This document shows, one piece after another, positions 60,301 through 64,000 of a stretch of 64,000 nucleotides of DNA. Position 1 is the stretch's first letter. Every line of letters starts with the position of its first letter. The translations under genes were made by a program, and so were the position numbers. The stretch spans positions 124,001-188,000 of the forward strand of contig NW_025813735.1 of assembly GCF_021917145.1 (NCBI RefSeq), given 5' to 3'. The notes under the pieces are model-generated. The model saw only the letters and a list, made by a program, of their open reading frames with translations. It had not been told where the DNA came from and did no database searches. This stretch comes from Hypomesus transpacificus (Eukaryota > Chordata > Actinopteri > Osmeriformes > Osmeridae).

Positions 60301-63300
60301 GTGGGTCGGACGGTTCACGCCTCCGCATCGTCCATTATCAGGTGTTATTATATGGCAACGACAGTACGAGCGCTCTGATTGGCTAATGAGTAGTCATGCC
60401 AGCCGCATATTGACGTCATCGCCGGTCCGCGGTCTGATACGGATTATTATTGCCCTCGTCTGACGTCATCTTCAAAATGAGCGATATCGAGGAGTCAGAT
60501 GAGTTTACTGTCCAGACGATACTGAAGACATCAACAGCGACAAATAAATTGTTAACTTTCTAAAAGAGTCGTTATTTGTGTTGGAATTAAAGCCATTTTA
60601 GCAGAACCCTGTTGTCTGCTTTTTATCAAAACTAATTGGGTGCTAGGCAACACCTGAAACACACCGTGAGAAGACTTGAGAGCTAGCTACAATTAGCCTA
60701 CCATTTATTTTCATTTACAAAATGATAATAGCTAAAAATGCTAAATGGACCGCGCCATCTTTCCAGACTGACTCGTCCGGTCTTGCGCAGAAGCTAGTTC
60801 CTAGCCCCGAAACTCTTGCAACTAGCTGTACACGTCGTACTTCGTGACAAACACTCGCGAGCATGTGAGCTGGAGCTAAGGCATTGCATAAAACTTGCAG
60901 AATGTGGTAAAAGTCCGATACGTTGTTCTTTTTGCTTCGTGTTTTAGTATGACTGCTTAAATATTGTTTCGGATTAAAGAAACTGTAAACTTGAATATCT
61001 GGCCCCGTCGTTGTTCAAGCTCGGCAAAACAAGCTAAATTAAGCCTATGTTACTATTATAATGATGATGAGTGTTGCCTACTATTACTAACTTACAGTTA
61101 TTGTTAATGCCATTATTGTGGTGTTAACTGACATAAAGTTATAACAGTATAACGACCATAACAATATTGTGGTTATCAGACATGATTTATTCATCTTCGT
61201 CTTAGCTCCAGATGTCAACAATCTATAATGACGCCGTAACATGCCACAATATCATAACTAATCATATTATGCTATAATTACGTTTGTCATGCCATGAGCA
61301 TAATAACATTCATTACAAAATTGTTAAATCTGCTTTAAAATAACGGAAATAAACTCTACAAACAACCGTCATGTATGTGTGCAACCATTTGTAAAACGTG
61401 CCACAATAAAGGCAGGCAATTGTAGATGATCAAATCCTTTCTCCTTGTTCTCATTCAGCTCAGGTAAATCAGCAATTTGCTAATGTTTCCTTATGTGCTC
61501 GTATCCGTGAACACGTTTCCAGGCTTTTTTTTGTATGTAAGCAAATACATGGGGGGCTAGTTTACCCATTTCGGATAGTTTTCAAATTCAGCTAAAATCT
61601 GGAAAAATTATTCTATAAAAAAGCTAGTAGTATCAGACAGGTTTGAGAATCTAACAAAAATTATTGGGGGAGATCGTTTTAGATATGTTGACTGGAGTTA
61701 ATAAAATATAAACGACCGGACGAGTCAGGTAGCAAATCGGAAATTCAATACCACCAACATCCACCGGGGCCGTTGCCTCAAGCCGAAGGGCGAGGGGTGG
61801 GGGTCTGGATATTGTACACCTTGTCGGGCATTATCCCGCTTATACCATGGTCACTTGCCAACATTTGTCTTTTTACAAACATTAATTTATGTTTCCAGGC
61901 GTTTTGCAATAGAAATCAAAAGTTTTTTTATGTTAGCTAACTCTGATATTTCTAGTCCACTCAGGTCATAGAACCTAGCCTGGTCCTAACGGGACTCTCG
62001 TACATTTAATTTGTACAGAGAGTCTGGGCTTGCTCCATTGACAAGCTTTAACTTCCTTGAAGGCGGATACTCTGTTGAAGTTTAAAACTATTGGGTCTGC
62101 CCAGAGCCACTCTGGATCTGCCATAACCCATCGCTAGCGTTCGCCTTAGCCAACTCCTTCACCACTAACGGAGCTAGCTGGAAAATCAAACGAACCCTGT
62201 GGGGATCAAAGATTGTTCTTGCTCCGGCTTTAACTTCTGCATATTCGGCAGCGTTGCCAGAACGGATTGAATGTCTTTGCTCACATCTTTTAGCTGCCGC
62301 CATTACGGAACTACAACTCAAACTAGTGCACAACATCAATGTCATCGTTCTCAGCCACTCCCTCTGTTCGCTGATTGGACCGGTAAAAAGTTTACCTGAG
62401 ACATCTGACCAATATACTTCAAGCCCAGACGCAGTACAGAAGCAAATGAAAATCGAGCGGAAGTACGTAGGAGGGCAGAGCCAGGATACATAGAACCAAC
62501 ACCTGCTTTCTTTTGCCTGAGCTATTAGCCTGAAAGCTAACGTTATGCTAGCAACATTTAAAGGCAATAACATTGTGTACGGTTGACAAAAAGTAAATAT
62601 AATTTTACAGTATGTTTGACAAAAATACTATCTAGCTGGCCAGCTATGTCATTGTCCCCAAATCAATGTCAAGATTTTCACGAATAAAATAGCTTTCGGC
62701 CATTATAGCCTAGTGCTAGTCTAGGCTACGGCCGCAGCCTGCGAAGCGAGTTGAATAGCAAATGGTTGTGAGATGATTGCATCAAAGTTGACATATTCTC
62801 TAAACAGTAATTATAATTTGACAGTATGATTAACAAGACTAGCCAGCTATCCAGCCATGTCATTGTTCCCAAAACAAATGAAGATTTTTACGAATAAAAT
62901 AATCGGCCATGTGTGGAGTCGCGGCTGCTGTCGTGTTAGCCGCAGCCTGCCTGAAGTAGATTGACTAGCGAGGTGAATAGCGAATGGGATGTGAGATGAG
63001 CGGTTGTGACACAGACACAGTAAATTCAGAAAAGTAACATTTTGCAAATAGTTTAAAAGAAATATTTAAGTCACTCATTGTTGTATTGACATGTTAGCTT
63101 GTTAAAGCATAGACATATGTCCATGTGTTAAAGTCTTTCAAAATTGTAAATGGAGGCTTTGACTGCGTCCCTGTTCTTATGGTTACTTATTTCAGACACA
63201 TGGTACAGGCTCATACTATGTAGCCAGCGCAATTATTTTGAAGGGTGAACAGACCGATTTGCTGCAACTAGTCATTTAGTAGACGCTCTTATCCAGAGCG

Positions 63301-64000
63301 ACTTAGTAGGTGTCTGTATATCACCGGATAATGGACACTGCAGCCAGAATCGAGTATTCACCCAGATCCTGGCATAACACTCATCAAATTACCACTAAGT
63401 AAGAAAGTTTAATTACATTGTGATTCCAAAGATACAAAAACTAATGAGTCACCTCAAATCACATAAACGACGTCTCATTAAGATTTTGCTTTAGCACTGC
63501 CCTCTTGTGTCTGAAACACTACTCTGCTGGTGAACTTTCAGGCACAGGAATCCTGTCCATGGTTATGAAGGTCTTTAAATTAATGGACAAAACTAAATAT
63601 ATAAATACATCAATAAGTATATAATTGAATGCAGAAATAAATGAATAGATACTTAAGTGACACCATAAAGAAATAAATCAGAAATGAAACATGTCGCTAA
63701 AAATATAAATGTTAAATGTGTTTGTGTTTTCTTTTTTTTAAATTGTATTTATTCATTGGTAGGATAACGCCTGTGTCCTATAGAAACAATGTCCATAGAT
63801 TCCTCACACAGCGTGGTTGGTGTTGACCTGGTGTCCCTGTCCCAGGCAGTGGTGTCTGTGTGCAGCTCCAGCTGTGCTCCAGGATCCAGGAAGGCTGTCC
63901 GTCATGGGGAGCCACTGTGCTGCTTTGACTGTGTACCATGTGACAGCGCCAAGATCAGTAATCAGACAGGTGAACCAGCGACACAGAGGCCAGGACTGAT
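57364..64000 (+). CDS. Receptor J: V2R/OlfC, duplicate of G, 3' end outside the window
   Basis: Exons seen: 57364-57596, 58121-58409, 58715-59551, 59904-60128 and 63846-63969; the seven-helix exon would follow beyond 64000. The 569 residues present differ from receptor G at only a few places (for example GDLMIGG for GHFMIGG, QHFGWRW for QQFGWRW). No stop or frame shift in the visible part. Same SGSSQS ligand loop and proline-rich insert as G, so probably a similar ligand. Intron 4 starts with GCAAGC (GC-AG) and is 3.7 kb against about 0.4 kb in G, because roughly 3.1 kb has been inserted (about 60283-63375). Whether the gene is complete cannot be seen here. Confidence 0.88.
60283..63375. mobile_element. 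About 3.1 kb of inserted DNA in receptor J intron 4
   Basis: Sequence on both sides matches intron 4 of receptor G (left to about 60282, right from CTCATC at 63376), but this block does not. The left end has TAATGTCC and later GTCCATTATCAGGTG; the right end has CACCGGATAATGGAC, its near reverse complement, suggesting terminal inverted repeats of a DNA transposon. A reversed SINE tail sits at 63262-63305. No convincing transposase frame; the 161-codon frame at 62088-62573 is unrecognised. Probably nested elements. Confidence 0.55.
63262..63305 (-). repeat. SINE tail fragment
   Basis: GTCATTTAGTAGACGCTCTT followed by ATCCAGAGCGACTTA is the reverse of the tail at 43513-43545, well conserved. 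Confidence 0.65.

Noticed and set aside
62088-62573. A 161-codon minus-strand frame as a host gene or transposase
   Set aside because: No recognised motif, and it lies in inserted repeat DNA of receptor J intron 4.

Overview
The window is a vertebrate, teleost-fish-type, genomic segment occupied almost entirely by an array of vomeronasal type-2 receptor genes (V2R, called OlfC in fish). These are family C G-protein-coupled receptors that fish express in microvillous olfactory neurons, mainly to detect amino acids. The evidence is repeated sets of the canonical six V2R exons: signal peptide and start of the Venus-flytrap, two further flytrap exons, flytrap end, a 124-bp cysteine-rich exon, and one exon holding all seven membrane helices. 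tRNA-derived SINEs, L2-like LINE 3' ends, hAT MITEs and LTR fossils with teleost-style features fill the spaces. No non-receptor host gene was recognised. The species cannot be fixed from the sequence.

Layout, left to right: (1) intact receptor A, 598-4072 (+). (2) Receptor pseudogene B, 6777-8487 (+), which has lost most of exons 2-3 and all of exon 4. (3) A strongly diverged receptor relic C, 9353-12762 (+), with two patches copied from its neighbours. (4) Pseudogene D, 14503-19063 (+), and intact receptor E, 23734-27052 (-). D and E are the two arms of a roughly 3.3-kb inverted duplication around a 4.7-kb spacer; D carries a young LTR-element fossil in its seven-helix exon. (5) A LINE with a nested hAT element, 27.3-28.5 kb. 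(6) Receptor F, 29948-34860 (+). (7) Receptor G, 36138-41255 (+). (8) Receptor H, 41666-47241 (+). (9) A 4.3-kb repeat-rich gap holding two orphan receptor scraps. (10) Receptor I, 51555-56223 (-), the most diverged. (11) Receptor J, 57364 to beyond the right edge (+), a duplicate of G whose last exon lies outside the window.

By sequence the receptors fall into groups A-E, F, G/H/J and I. Each intact gene should make a membrane receptor of about 846-888 residues. Their membrane domains are far more alike than their ligand-binding domains. In several places near-identity stops abruptly, which points to gene conversion.

The most unusual signal is intron gain. Receptors F, H and I each carry extra introns inside exons that are normally unbroken in V2Rs: F has one in exon 2, made by a SINE insertion and using a GC-AG splice pair; H has two in exon 3, one starting in a ladder of repeated splice sites; I has one in exon 3, at the same place as one of H's, and one inside the seven-helix exon. 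Removing them restores reading frame, and in H and I the joined exons match the neighbours' unbroken exons closely in length. All exon models are read by eye from splice consensus, frame and paralogue comparison; no transcript evidence was available.
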